In this document: piece after piece, positions 23,899 through 31,922 of the stretch
Position numbering within the stretch: position 1 is the stretch's first letter
How the letters are laid out: every line of letters starts with the position of its first letter
NCBI GenBank assembly: GCA_028876395.1
Contig: JAGWRX010000156.1
Span: 1-37,766 of the forward strand
Direction: 5' to 3'
Length of the DNA: 37,766 nt
DNA from: Acidobacteriota bacterium
Lineage (GTDB): Bacteria; Acidobacteriota; Terriglobia; Terriglobales; Acidobacteriaceae
Notes under the pieces: generated by a model
The model's input: the letters and a program-made list of their open reading frames with translations, nothing else
What the model was told of the DNA's origin: nothing
Database searches by the model: none
Program-made: the position numbers and the translations under genes

Positions 23899-26800
23899 TT
23901 AGAACACGAACTTGCCGCCAAGCTCGAGCTTACGGGAATCCCATGCGCTCGTGACCTGGCCGAAGTTGTTGGTTCCTGACCATTGCGGAGAGGACGTGCT
24001 CAATCCATTCCACTCGCTGTGGTTGAAGGTGTTGAACGATTCAAAGCGAAGCTCGACGTGCGCCCGCTCCGTCATCGCAAACGACTTGTACAGCGAAGTC
24101 GTGAAGTCGATACGGCCCGGTCCGACGATTGCATCCTTGCCGGAGCTGCCGAAGCCGAGGTTGGGTCCGCCGAGCCACGAAGGAATCGGGGAGGAGAACA
24201 TGCTGGTATCGAACCACTGCCCGAACTTCTTGGGGTAGCGCATCTTTCCGCTGACGTTCGGACGGTTGGAGTAGCCGCCGCCGAGGCCAATCGGATCGTA
24301 GTTGAGCGAGACGCCCGGCGTTGCGATCAGACCGGTTTCGAAGATCGCGGTACCGGCGAGCGACCAGCCACCCATAATCGAGTGAGCCAGACCGCTGCTC
24401 TTGGTGAAGATAGGCAGTTGGTAGATGTAGTTGGTGTTCACCATGTGGCGGCGATCCAGCGCGCCCGAACCCTTGTTGTACTTCAGGTTGTAGGGGTTGG
24501 GAACGGTGCTCAGGTCGTAGCTGGTGATATCGATTTCGTGGGACCACGTGTAATCGATTTCGCCGCTCAGACCCCAGCGGTTCTGGATGCGAACGCCGGC
24601 CTGGAAGCCGTTGTAGGTGCCGTTGGTGGTGTTTTCCTGCTGCGTGATGCCGGTATAGCCCTGGTAGGTGCGGAACTGGTTGAAACCACCGGGGAACACG
24701 GGAATGCCGTTCACCTGATGGCTGAAGCCAGGATGGCAACCTGCGTCATACGGACCGTCGCCTTTGCCGTTCGCGGACTCACCATAGTGGTTATTGGTAT
24801 CACCCGCGAGGCAGCGGATGTACTGCTGGCCCGAGTCGGTTGTTGAGCCGGTCAGCGGATCGATGGTGGTAGCCGTGATCGGGATGTTGTTGAGGGGGCG
24901 CTCGATGTTCTGGTGCCATGCCATGTTGCCAACGTACTGCACAACCATGACAACCGAGGGAGCCAGCTCACGCTGCACGCCCAGGCTGAACATAGCCACG
25001 GCAGGCGCACGATAGTCCTGCGCCAGATTGGTCACGCCGGAAGCAAAGACCGGGAAGCCCTGAATGGAAGTTCCTGTCGCCCAGTTGAATCCCGGGGCAC
25101 TGAACGAGTTGTTGCCGAGGCCCAGGTTGTAGGCGAACGGCGCGCTGGTGGCTGCGTTGTAGATGTCGTTGCCCTGCAGGCGCTCGAAGAAGGTTCCGAA
25201 GCCGCCGCGGAGAACGGTTTTGCCGTTTCCGAAGAGATCCTCAGAGAAGCCCACGCGAGGCTGCAGCGTCTGGTAGTCGTTCTTGACCAGGCCGCGCGGG
25301 AAGCCATACTGGCCGGCAAGACCCATGCCGTTCAGATAGAACTGCACGGAGTTGACGGTCCGGATGGACTGGCTGGCCGGGTTGATGGTGCCGGTGTTGG
25401 TCCAGATCGGAGCCTGCGACTGCAGGTAGGCGGCCGGGTTGAAGTTGGCAACCTGGTTGTTGCGCTCCCATGCGTGCGGCAGAGCGTCATAACGCAGGCC
25501 GAGCTGCAAGCTCAAGCGCGGCGTCACGTGCCAGTTGTCCATGGCATACGCCGAGGGCGTCTGGTTCACATAGTGACGGATTGGCGTGGCCTGGAACTGG
25601 CTGTAGCCGGTGGAAAGACCCAGCGCGATATCCATCAAGCTGTCGTTGGTCAGCTGGCCAAAGCTGTAATTGCCCTGCTGGTCGCCGAACAGCTGCTGGT
25701 TCTTGGTGTAGCGGTTGTAGCTGAAGCCGAACTTCATGGCATGCTTGCCCATGGTGTAGGAAATATCCACCTTGGGCTCGTAGTCCTGAGCGGCGTTGTG
25801 CCACGGCGCGGAGCCCGTGTCCTCAGCCGTTCCATACGGTCCGAGGTAGCCGACGCCAGGCAGCGAGTTCTTCGTAATCTTGAAGCTCGATGCCACCGGG
25901 GAAACGTTCCAGCCGGTAGGCAGCTTGGCATTCGCGCTGTTGGTGATGTTGATGATGTTGCCGTCGTAGTTCATGCTGGCTTCAACCAGCAGGTTGGGAT
26001 TGATGGTGCCGCTCAGCTTGATCGCGGCAGAGTACGACGGGTTCGACAGCGTGCTGGTGATGGTGTTGTAGCTTGCCCAAAGCCAGCCCAGGAACGGCTG
26101 CGCGGAACCCTGGGTCACGGTGTCATGCATGTAATGGCCCAGAATCGTCCACTTGTCGTTGAACTTGTGGTCGACACGCGCGATGTCGTCACGGACGTCG
26201 ATCGGGTTCGCAATGTTGGAAATGTTGCGGTCCTGACCGGTCACGTTCGGCTTGGGAAACACACCCGAATTCAGATAAAGCACACCGTTCGAATCAAACA
26301 GCTGATGCGGAACGACGGGCAGCCCTGCGCTGTCAACCGTGAAGCCTCCCGGCGTGCCCGGGGCAGCGCCCGGAACCAGGCCCATCGGAGCCAGCACCTG
26401 GGTCGCGTAGTAAGACGTGGGATCGACGTTCGGTACGCGCAGTTCCGTGCTGGGTGCGAACAGCGGCGCAACATAGTGCAGGTTCTGGCCCATGACCGGA
26501 TAGTCGGCAGGATCCAGGGTCTGCGTCAGGTTCGAGCCGGCGCCGGACAGAATCTTGCGCCACTCTTCATTCCAGAAGAAGAACGTCTTCTGCTTGTTGG
26601 TGTTGTACACCTTGGGAATGAACAGCGGGCCGCCAATGTTGAAGCCGTAAATGTTGTAGTGGACATTGGTGCGCGGCACCACCGGGTGTGCCAGCTTGTT
26701 GAAGACTTCGTTGGCGTCATAGGCCGCGGTGCGGTTGAACTCCCACACTTCGCCGTGGTACTTCTGCGTGCCGCTCTTGAGCGAAAGGCTCATCGTAGCG

Positions 26801-27513
26801 CCGGAGGAGATACCGTAGTCCGGAGGATAGTTGGAGGTGAGCATCGAGAACTCGGCAATGGCGTCCTGCGAAGGCATGATGTTCATGCCGCCGGCGCCGC
26901 CGCGGTCATCGGCCTCACCACCGTCGATCAGCCAGATGTTGTGGCTCTCGCGCAGTCCGTTCACGCTGATGGTGAAGCTGGAGGCCACAGAGGTGGGCGT
27001 GTTGCTGTCCGGCAGGGCGGAGCTTACGCCCAGGCCAAGGGCCGCCAGTGCAGCAAAGTTACGATTCTCCGTCGCGATCTGCGTAATCTGCTCGGAGCTG
27101 ATCAGCGTGCTGACCACGTTCGAGTCGGCCTGCACGGCGAGCGCGTCTGCTTCGACGGTAACCGTCTGCGACTCGGCGCCGACCGTCAGCTTGACGTCAA
27201 CGCGGGCCGTCATTGAAACGTTGACCACGATGCCGGTTTGCGCAAAGGACTGAAAGCCCTTCGCGGTCACCTTCATGTTGTAGGTGGATGGATTCAATCC
27301 GGGGATATCGTACAGGCCAGTTGGTCCGCTCACGGTGGATTTTGTGAATCCCGTGGTGGTACTGGTGATGACGATGGTCGCGTCTGGAACCACCGCTCCC
27401 GTCTGGTCCGTAACGATGCCGGTGATTTCAGAGTTGGCCTGCGCGAATGCTCCCACGCACGCCAGCACGAAAATCAACGGCAACAGGAAGAACCTGTATC
27501 TCATCTGTCTCAT
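23899..27513 (-). CDS. TonB-dependent outer-membrane receptor with N-terminal carboxypeptidase-regulatory-like domain (Oar-like)
   Basis: 1,204 residues from the ATG that precedes the signal peptide (MRQMRYRFFLLPLIFVLACV); an ATG 13 codons upstream is possible. Residues ~25-105 are the regulatory-like beta-sandwich (SEITGIVTDQTGAVVPDATI, GLYDIPGLNPSTYNMKV). A plug domain follows (~115-235, with ITQIATENRNFAAL and IWLIDGGEADDRGG), then a large beta-barrel rich in Asn, Tyr, Gly and aromatic girdles. It ends LELGGKFVF with the C-terminal Phe of barrel proteins. Energised by TonB, it should import a large or scarce substrate. The LacI-type palindrome near its promoter suggests a sugar-derived ligand, by analogy with other acidobacterial receptors. 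No SusD-like partner is nearby. Confidence 0.93.
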   Translation of the reverse strand: MRQMRYRFFLLPLIFVLACVGAFAQANSEITGIVTDQTGAVVPDATIVITSTTTGFTKSTVSGPTGLYDIPGLNPSTYNMKVTAKGFQSFAQTGIVVNVSMTARVDVKLTVGAESQTVTVEADALAVQADSNVVSTLISSEQITQIATENRNFAALAALGLGVSSALPDSNTPTSVASSFTISVNGLRESHNIWLIDGGEADDRGGAGGMNIMPSQDAIAEFSMLTSNYPPDYGISSGATMSLSLKSGTQKYHGEVWEFNRTAAYDANEVFNKLAHPVVPRTNVHYNIYGFNIGGPLFIPKVYNTNKQKTFFFWNEEWRKILSGAGSNLTQTLDPADYPVMGQNLHYVAPLFAPSTELRVPNVDPTSYYATQVLAPMGLVPGAAPGTPGGFTVDSAGLPVVPHQLFDSNGVLYLNSGVFPKPNVTGQDRNISNIANPIDVRDDIARVDHKFNDKWTILGHYMHDTVTQGSAQPFLGWLWASYNTITSTLSNPSYSAAIKLSGTINPNLLVEASMNYDGNIINITNSANAKLPTGWNVSPVASSFKITKNSLPGVGYLGPYGTAEDTGSAPWHNAAQDYEPKVDISYTMGKHAMKFGFSYNRYTKNQQLFGDQQGNYSFGQLTNDSLMDIALGLSTGYSQFQATPIRHYVNQTPSAYAMDNWHVTPRLSLQLGLRYDALPHAWERNNQVANFNPAAYLQSQAPIWTNTGTINPASQSIRTVNSVQFYLNGMGLAGQYGFPRGLVKNDYQTLQPRVGFSEDLFGNGKTVLRGGFGTFFERLQGNDIYNAATSAPFAYNLGLGNNSFSAPGFNWATGTSIQGFPVFASGVTNLAQDYRAPAVAMFSLGVQRELAPSVVMVVQYVGNMAWHQNIERPLNNIPITATTIDPLTGSTTDSGQQYIRCLAGDTNNHYGESANGKGDGPYDAGCHPGFSHQVNGIPVFPGGFNQFRTYQGYTGITQQENTTNGTYNGFQAGVRIQNRWGLSGEIDYTWSHEIDITSYDLSTVPNPYNLKYNKGSGALDRRHMVNTNYIYQLPIFTKSSGLAHSIMGGWSLAGTAIFETGLIATPGVSLNYDPIGLGGGYSNRPNVSGKMRYPKKFGQWFDTSMFSSPIPSWLGGPNLGFGSSGKDAIVGPGRIDFTTSLYKSFAMTERAHVELRFESFNTFNHSEWNGLSTSSPQWSGTNNFGQVTSAWDSRKLELGGKFVF

Positions 27514-28120
27514 GTGACCTTCCTTTTCAAGGTTGTACTGCTGCTGGTTCATGTTTCTATCGCTTCCCCATCTGGCAGGTGTGAAGCCGGTTGATGAGCA
27601 CCATGGACCCAGTGCGACACTTCAGAGCTGATCTTGAGCGCAACCCGTGTTCTCTTTGTGTCCCTTGCGCCCCGCTGGAATTACACATCGCCGCCTCGGT
27701 GTCCTTCGCTTCCGGAAGACGCCGTGACGGCTGAGAATAATCTGAACAGGTTGCGTTCAAATACATCGATTTTCCAGCTGGCTCTGAATAGCGACCGAGC
27801 CATTTAATGCGCGCGGATTGAGGACTGTCAAGAAGAAAATCCATTTACTTCCCGATTCCTCGCACCGTTCAACCCGTCTTCACGCATCCGCCACCCAGTC
27901 TCTGGTGTGGCATGCCGCCGGCATTCCATCGTGCCGGTACGCGGGGTTCGATTCGCTTCTCGTTCTCTGCCAATGCGCTCCTCAGTACACTGGCAGGCCC
28001 CTGGCTTTTTATCGCCCGCCCCGCGACGCAAATCCCGCGGAACAGGCTTAGGACCCGGCTGATTTCTCCATATTCTTGAAGATGAAATTCCATCAGTTAC
28101 ACATTTTGGAATTTCACTGC

Positions 28121-28140
28121 TCAAACGTTTAAGCGTTTGA
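28121..28140. promoter_or_regulatory. LacI/GalR-type operator palindrome
   Basis: TCAAACG (28121-28127) and CGTTTGA (28134-28140) form a perfect inverted repeat with a 6-bp centre, and nearby CTGC/GCAG bases extend it imperfectly. The AAACG...CGTTT form is typical of LacI/GalR-family repressors. It lies about 30 bp downstream of the predicted start of transcription, a blocking position. No LacI gene is in the window. Confidence 0.7.
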
Positions 28141-28172
28141 AGCAGAACAGCCTTGTCGCTGAGCCGGGAGTG

Positions 28173-28202
28173 ATTAAAACCCCAATAAACCACGATTGTC
28201 AA
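28173..28202 (-). promoter_or_regulatory. Housekeeping promoter for the TonB-dependent receptor
   Basis: On the minus strand TTGACA (28202-28197) is followed after 17 bp by TTTTAA, or after 18 bp by TTTAAT (28179-28173). The -35 box is a consensus match. It faces the receptor gene and stands just upstream of the LacI-type palindrome. Confidence 0.65.
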
Positions 28203-28447
28203 GCATGACTTTCAGCCACCCCGACCGCCCTTGTCCGAGCCTCGGCCCCTCCGCAGGAATGATCCTGGCAACCCCTTCTGGATGAACCAATTGCTGGAGA
28301 TGACTTCCATGAGTCCCCGCGAACGGACTGCCCCGGACAAAGGAGGACAAACCGCAGCCTCGCGCTGCGCCGCGCCGGAGGGAGCAAAACAGCTTCACAA
28401 CGGCTCGTTGTCAGAATGGGGCGGCTCGAACACCCGCCGAAGCGCGC

Positions 28448-29266
28448 CTACTGCATCCGGGCGATATCCCTGAACTGGCGGGCAACGGCTTCAAGAAAGG
28501 TCTCAATGCTGGCTCCCGGAGGAGCTTCGAGACCTGACTTTGCCTGGATGGCTCCAGCGATCCGCTGCGCCAGGGCCTGGCGGACAGGCAAAGGCAAGTC
28601 GAGTCTGCGCGCAAAGAATCCCTCAAGAACCTCCAGATCAGAGGGCGTGAGTCTGGCCAGGCCCGCGGCGTCCAGTGCAAGGGTCGAGCCGGGTTCTGGC
28701 ATCGGAGCGATCTGGGAGAACGCCGCGGCCGTGAACGTGCGCGTGCCCGACTCGCCCCAGAGCGGCGCCTCCTGCGCGCGATCGCGGACGACCAGGGTTC
28801 CCGCGGCCAGGTCACCCAGCCGCTGGTGCTGGCGGGTGGCAAACACCGCGATCACTCCGACCGCATAGAAAAAGGGGATCTGGTCGATGTACCGGATAAA
28901 GTTGCGCGCCATCGACTCAAGCAGGCCGATGGCGCGCCCGGAGCGCTGAATCACGCGGATTCCGGCGATGCGCTTGCCCGGCGTGCGCCCGCCCCAGAAG
29001 GCCTCAAACAGTGTGAAGTATCCCCAGTTGAGCAGGAAGGAAATCAGCAGATAAATTGCGACTGCCCATTGCGCCGAAAGCCTCGAGAACGCGCCGATGC
29101 CGGGCCGAAGAATCCAGAAAGCCAGCGAGAGCACGGCCACCGCAACCAGCCAGATGAGCGTATCGATCAGCAGGGCGATAAATCGGCTGCCAATGCCCGC
29201 AAGAGGCATCTCAATCGCCACCAGTTCCGGCGTTTCGATGCTAAGCTGGTCTGAATTCGGGGCCAT
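28448..29266 (-). CDS. RDD-family membrane protein
   Basis: 272 residues from ATG 29266 (an ATG three codons earlier exists). The RDD domain covers residues ~22-165: GSRFIALLIDTLIW (Arg28, Asp35), three to four membrane helices, FWGGRTPGKRIAGIRVI, and QRLGDLAAGTLVV (Asp152). The C-terminal ~110 residues are soluble, with PSDLEVLEGFFARRLDL and a helical end. RDD proteins have been linked to ion or small-molecule transport and often sit next to SpoIIM-like genes, as here, except that the two genes are divergent and their start codons share a CATG. Confidence 0.9.
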   Translation of the reverse strand: MAPNSDQLSIETPELVAIEMPLAGIGSRFIALLIDTLIWLVAVAVLSLAFWILRPGIGAFSRLSAQWAVAIYLLISFLLNWGYFTLFEAFWGGRTPGKRIAGIRVIQRSGRAIGLLESMARNFIRYIDQIPFFYAVGVIAVFATRQHQRLGDLAAGTLVVRDRAQEAPLWGESGTRTFTAAAFSQIAPMPEPGSTLALDAAGLARLTPSDLEVLEGFFARRLDLPLPVRQALAQRIAGAIQAKSGLEAPPGASIETFLEAVARQFRDIARMQ

Positions 29267-30233
29267 GACGCACATTCTCTCAAATCAGTGGATGCAGAAG
29301 CGACGGCCTCACTGGGACCGGCTGGCGGCGCTGCTCGCGCAATCGGACCAGAGCGGCCTTCGCCGGCTCTCCCGCGCCGAACTGCAGGAGATGGCTCTGC
29401 TCTACCGCCAGGTGGCGGCGGACCTTTCTGCGCTGCGCCAGGACGCTACGGCGCGCACCCATGCCGAACACGTGAATCAGTTGCTGGCTCGCGCCCACCA
29501 CATCATCTATTCTGAACGGAAAACGAGCGCACTCTCTCTTTTCCGCTTTCTACGCGACGAGTATCCGCTCATCTTCCAGCGCCAGTTGCCTTTTGTGCTG
29601 GCATCTCTGCTGGTTTCAGTGGCGTGGGGGATGCTGGGCGCGGCGCTCACCAGCGCAAAGCCGGAATTCATGCGCCATTTCGTGGGACCGGCTATGATTG
29701 CCACCATGGAGCGCCATGAGATGTGGACGCGGTCTGTTGTCAGCGCCGCGCCCATGGCCTCCAGCCACATCATGACCAACAACCTGACGGTCAGCTTTGT
29801 CACCTTCGCCGGCGGCATCGCCTTCGGACTCGGCACCTTCTTCTATCTCTACGTGAACGGCATGATGATGGGCGTCATCGGAGCGGCCTGTCATCAATAC
29901 GGCATGTCGCTCGCGCTGTGGAGCTTTGTGGCGCCGCACGGAGCGCTGGAGCTGCCCTCGATTCTCATCGCCGGCGGAGCGGGATTCCGGCTCGGCTACG
30001 CCATGCTCTTCCCCGGCTCAATGCGCTGGCGCGAATCCGTCGCGCAGGGCGGCATGGAGGCCACCCGCCTCGTCTCAGGCATCATTCCCCTGCTGGTCAT
30101 CGCCGGCTGCCTCGAAGGCTTCTTCTCCCCATCCCATGCGCCCGTCTGGCTCAAGTTCACGGTGGGCGGCCTGCTCTTCGCGCTGCTGCTCGTGTGGCTC
30201 TTCCGGCCGGTGAAGCAAGCGGCGAGCACTTGA
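29265..30233 (+). CDS. SpoIIM-like (stage II sporulation protein M family) membrane protein
   Basis: 322 residues from ATG 29265, the only start that avoids running far into the opposite RDD gene; an internal ATG at 29292 is an alternative. A helical N-terminal part (~1-100, with RLSRAELQEMALLYRQVAAD) is followed by about five to six membrane helices. NNLTVSFVTFAGGIAFGLGT and PHGALELPSILIAGGAGFRLG are the family signatures. Despite its name the family is widespread in non-sporulating bacteria and has no settled function there. The next gene starts 8 bp after its stop, implying an operon. Confidence 0.9.
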   Translation: MTHILSNQWMQKRRPHWDRLAALLAQSDQSGLRRLSRAELQEMALLYRQVAADLSALRQDATARTHAEHVNQLLARAHHIIYSERKTSALSLFRFLRDEYPLIFQRQLPFVLASLLVSVAWGMLGAALTSAKPEFMRHFVGPAMIATMERHEMWTRSVVSAAPMASSHIMTNNLTVSFVTFAGGIAFGLGTFFYLYVNGMMMGVIGAACHQYGMSLALWSFVAPHGALELPSILIAGGAGFRLGYAMLFPGSMRWRESVAQGGMEATRLVSGIIPLLVIAGCLEGFFSPSHAPVWLKFTVGGLLFALLLVWLFRPVKQAAST

Positions 30234-30241
30234 GTCCCGCA

Positions 30242-31132
30242 ATGAACCCTCACTCCATCCTCCGGCCGGAAGTCGTCCTCGCGGCTCTTCTCATCCTGAT
30301 TCCCACGCTGGGCGCAGCCTTCTTTCCTGGGCGCATCAGGCTGCTGGCGCAGGCGCTGCCACGGTCAGCACGTCTTGCTGCACCGGCACTGCTGTGCGTG
30401 CCCTATGCGATGGTGGCGACATCCTTCGGCGTCTTTCACTGGAGCTGGCTGGCAGTCTACGCTGCGCTGCCCGTGGCCATTGCCTGGCTCATGAGCCAGG
30501 CCGCAAGCGCCGATCCGAGCCTGCGCGGCAACTGGCGTGACTTCCTGCTCCTCCTCGTGCTCGGCCTCGCCGTCGATATGCGCTGGCTTGAGCCCGCATG
30601 GCCCGCCGGGCTGGCTGCGCTGGGCAAGATGCTCCTGCTCGATGCTGGCGTCTTCGGATTTCTCGCGGTGCGGCAGCTCGATGGCGTCGGATTCGACCTG
30701 CGGTTGTGCGGTCGCGATGTCGGCGTTGGCCTGCGCGAGTTCTGCTTCTATGCGCTGATCGCCATTCCGCTCGGCCTCGCGCTGGGCTTTCTGCACATCC
30801 ACACAGCATGGCCGCAGCCGCTGCACGCCACAGGCGCTTTTGCCTTTACCTTCCTCTTCATCGCGATTCCCGAGGAACTCTTCTTTCGCGGTTGGCTGCA
30901 GAACCTGTTGGAACGGCGCCTGGGCCGCACGTCCGCGCTGCTGCTCACGGCCGCCCTTTTCGGCCTGGCGCATTGGAACAAGCGAACCGTGAACTTCAAC
31001 TGGCGCTACGTCCTGATGGCCGCGCTGGCGGGCATCTTCTACGGCAGGGCCTGGCGCGCGCAACGCCGCGTGGGAGCCTCCGCTATTACCCATGCAACGG
31101 TCGATACGCTGTGGTCGCTCTGGCTCAGGTGA
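30242..31132 (+). CDS. CPBP-family intramembrane protease (active-site motifs intact)
   Basis: 296 residues from the ATG 8 bp after the SpoIIM-like stop. About eight membrane helices. The Abi/CAAX-protease motifs are complete: EELFFRGWLQ with Glu211, Glu212 and Arg216, FGLAHW with His244, and HATVDTLW with His284. Members cleave prenylated or membrane substrates, or act in bacteriocin immunity; the substrate here is unknown. Its last 94 bp overlap, on the opposite strand, the longest reading of the second CPBP gene. Confidence 0.9.
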   Translation: MNPHSILRPEVVLAALLILIPTLGAAFFPGRIRLLAQALPRSARLAAPALLCVPYAMVATSFGVFHWSWLAVYAALPVAIAWLMSQAASADPSLRGNWRDFLLLLVLGLAVDMRWLEPAWPAGLAALGKMLLLDAGVFGFLAVRQLDGVGFDLRLCGRDVGVGLREFCFYALIAIPLGLALGFLHIHTAWPQPLHATGAFAFTFLFIAIPEELFFRGWLQNLLERRLGRTSALLLTAALFGLAHWNKRTVNFNWRYVLMAALAGIFYGRAWRAQRRVGASAITHATVDTLWSLWLR

Positions 31133-31797
31133 AGCGGACGGGGCGCGTGATATCTCAGGTAGCCCAGCCCGACCCGCATGTTGCGCACCACCGGCGCGGG
31201 AATGGTGACGGCAATGCAGATGCCGAAGATGGCGTGCGCCAGCGCAAGAGGGTAAATATTGCGGAAGCGGAGGAAGACGAGGCAGGCGGTCAGACCCCAC
31301 ACGAAGGACATTGGCGTCAGAATCGGATTGGGTAAATGAGCCGCCGCAAAAAGCCCCGCGGCAGCGACGACAGCCCAGGCGCGGCCAGGCAGAATGCGCT
31401 GCAGCCGCAGCAGAAAATATCCCTGCAGAAGGAACTGCTGCATCAGCGACCACACCGTATATCCGGCAAAGGACCGCACCCACTGCATTGGCCCGTGCGG
31501 CTCATGCAGCGTGTGCAACCGCGCCGCAAGAGCAACCGCGCCTGCCGCAGTCATCAGCGCTATGCCCACCACCCACAACGAGCGCCGGAACCCCGCGACA
31601 CGAAAGCCCATCGCCTTCCATCCCGCGAATGAAAGACACGTGGAGAGCACAACCCACGCAATCGCGGTCCAGTAGAACCAGCGCTGCATGGGCCGCGGCG
31701 TCCAGATGACGAGCAGAATCAGGCCATAGCAGACGGCGATGTCCAGCAGTGCGCGCATCCTGCTCGCGGAAGCGCGGAATTCATCCGCGCCGCTCAT
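31039..31797 (-). CDS. CPBP-like membrane protein with substituted active-site residues
   Basis: 252 residues from the ATG 31797; longer readings to 31905 would pass through a large hairpin and give an Arg-rich start, so they were not chosen. Six to seven membrane helices. Where active CPBP proteases have EExxxR this one has QQFLLQ (Gln120, Gln121, Gln125), while FAAAHLP (His154) and HAIFG (His188) are kept. It is therefore probably not a protease of the usual mechanism. The natural family end is likely near LGYLRYHAP (residue ~219); the last ~33 residues are read from DNA that also encodes the C terminus of the intact CPBP protein, so they may be a readthrough extension. Confidence 0.78.
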   Translation of the reverse strand: MSGADEFRASASRMRALLDIAVCYGLILLVIWTPRPMQRWFYWTAIAWVVLSTCLSFAGWKAMGFRVAGFRRSLWVVGIALMTAAGAVALAARLHTLHEPHGPMQWVRSFAGYTVWSLMQQFLLQGYFLLRLQRILPGRAWAVVAAAGLFAAAHLPNPILTPMSFVWGLTACLVFLRFRNIYPLALAHAIFGICIAVTIPAPVVRNMRVGLGYLRYHAPRPLHLSQSDHSVSTVAWVIAEAPTRRCARQALP

Positions 31798-31839
31798 GGC
31801 CAGCCCGGCATCCTGCCTGCAAATCATCGTCAACCGTCG

Positions 31840-31914
31840 CAAGGGGATCATGCTGCGGAGCGCCAGCGTCCGCCTCCGCAGCATGTCACTGTGTAGACCG
31901 CGCATCCCCTTGAC
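31840..31914. repeat. 75-bp nested palindromic element
   Basis: Outer arms CAAGGGGAT (31840-31848) and ATCCCCTTG (31906-31914) enclose a perfect 12-bp inner stem, CATGCTGCGGAG (31849-31860) and CTCCGCAGCATG (31874-31885). The 20 bases between inner and outer right arms would bulge. There is no T-tract. It lies between the acyltransferase gene and the CPBP-like gene on the same strand and may act as a terminator, attenuator or mobile palindrome. Confidence 0.7.
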
Positions 31915-31922
31915 AGGTCACC

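Larger units (their letters stand above)
27514..28447. other. Long leader and promoter region of the TonB-dependent receptor
   Basis: 934 bp without a supported gene. Reading leftward it holds the promoter (28173-28202), the LacI-type palindrome (28121-28140) and about 610 bp of predicted leader to the receptor start. Short frames here have atypical composition and one starts inside the promoter. 28203-28447 shows nothing beyond a GC-rich stretch after the RDD gene stop. Confidence 0.55.

Noticed and set aside
24913..27216. A 767-codon open frame on the plus strand
   Set aside because: It is antisense to the TonB-dependent receptor, has no membrane, signal or domain features, and is explained by codon bias of GC-rich DNA.
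27828..28202. A 124-codon minus-strand frame in the receptor leader
   Set aside because: Its TTG start is the -35 box of the predicted promoter, it has no ribosome site and its composition is atypical.
28231..28473. An 80-codon plus-strand frame near the RDD gene
   Set aside because: It has a weak TTG start, low-complexity composition and overlaps the RDD gene end.
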